Of a stretch of 6,683 nt of DNA, positions 6,509 to 6,683 are shown piece by piece. The position numbers were made by a program, and so were the translations under genes. Source of the stretch: Rickettsiales bacterium (GTDB lineage Bacteria > Pseudomonadota > Alphaproteobacteria > Rickettsiales > UBA1997). How positions within the stretch are numbered: position 1 is the stretch's first letter; every line of letters starts with the position of its first letter. Below the pieces are notes generated by a model, which saw only the letters and a list, made by a program, of their open reading frames with translations, was not told the DNA's origin and searched no databases. The stretch lies in contig CANDYP010000080.1 of NCBI GenBank assembly GCA_947425005.1, forward strand, positions 1 through 6,683, in the 5' to 3' direction.

Positions 6509-6551
6509 TTCGAGTGTATTGGGGCTTCTTAAATCGTAAATCTAAAAAAAT

Positions 6552-6683
6552 ATGTACCGTCTTTACTACCATCCGATTTGCCCTTTTTCGCGCAAAGTTA
6601 GAATTCACATGGCGGCGAAGGAGATCGGTCTCGAGTTGGTCGTGGAAAATTTTTGGGAAAGACGAAAAGAATTTATCGCGATG
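6552..6683 (+). CDS. Glutathione S-transferase family protein, N-terminal part, cut by the window edge
   Basis: The visible 44 codons read as a thioredoxin-fold GST N-terminal domain: a first strand YRLYYHP (2-8), the active-site turn CPFS (10-13), then a basic helix SRKVRIHMAAKEIGLE (13-28) and the second strand LVVENF (29-34). This is the pattern of soluble GST-like proteins, where the CPFS residues contact glutathione; SspA-like proteins share the fold. The gene continues past base 6683, so its C-terminal helical domain and exact subclass cannot be judged. It is divergent from polA. ATG 6552 follows an A-rich leader (TCTAAAAAAAT) without a Shine-Dalgarno sequence. Confidence 0.8.
   Translation, partial: MYRLYYHPICPFSRKVRIHMAAKEIGLELVVENFWERRKEFIAM

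Overview
This AT-rich window looks like part of an alphaproteobacterial chromosome, most plausibly Rickettsiales, Holosporales or a relative. That placement is an inference. It rests on an alphaproteobacterial-type CCA-adding enzyme, an IalB-family secreted protein of the alphaproteobacterial subtype, a DNA polymerase I with a decayed proofreading domain, and long palindromic repeats, one of them inserted in frame inside a protein gene. No phage, plasmid, CRISPR or transposase gene is visible.

Layout. Bases 1-29 are one arm of a G-rich dispersed repeat cut by the window edge. Next come four plus-strand genes: a tRNA CCA nucleotidyltransferase/poly(A) polymerase family gene (46-1422), a 125-bp gap, a small helical protein of unknown function (1548-1874), an IspB-like long-chain polyprenyl diphosphate synthase (1891-2910) and a signal-peptide-bearing IalB-family protein (2915-3436). 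The last three are separated by only 16 and 4 bases and look like one transcription unit. polA (3590-6346) is on the minus strand and converges on them. The 153-bp convergent gap holds a decayed copy of the G/C-block repeat with terminator-like hairpins. Upstream of polA, a 205-bp divergent gap carries a perfect 40-bp inverted-repeat version of the same repeat. After it comes the 5' end of a glutathione S-transferase-like gene (6552 to the edge).

The genes are mostly housekeeping: tRNA 3'-end maturation, the quinone side chain, DNA repair and replication, and an envelope protein. They do not form one pathway.

The most notable item is a 166-bp palindrome (958-1123) inside the CCA enzyme gene. 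Its 36-bp arms are perfectly complementary and it adds about 55 in-frame codons. It behaves like a Rickettsia palindromic element, but I cannot assign it to a named family. Other points are the repeat found at three sites, the loss of proofreading residues in Pol I, a 22-bp palindrome in a Pol I linker, and the absence of Shine-Dalgarno sequences at all six starts.
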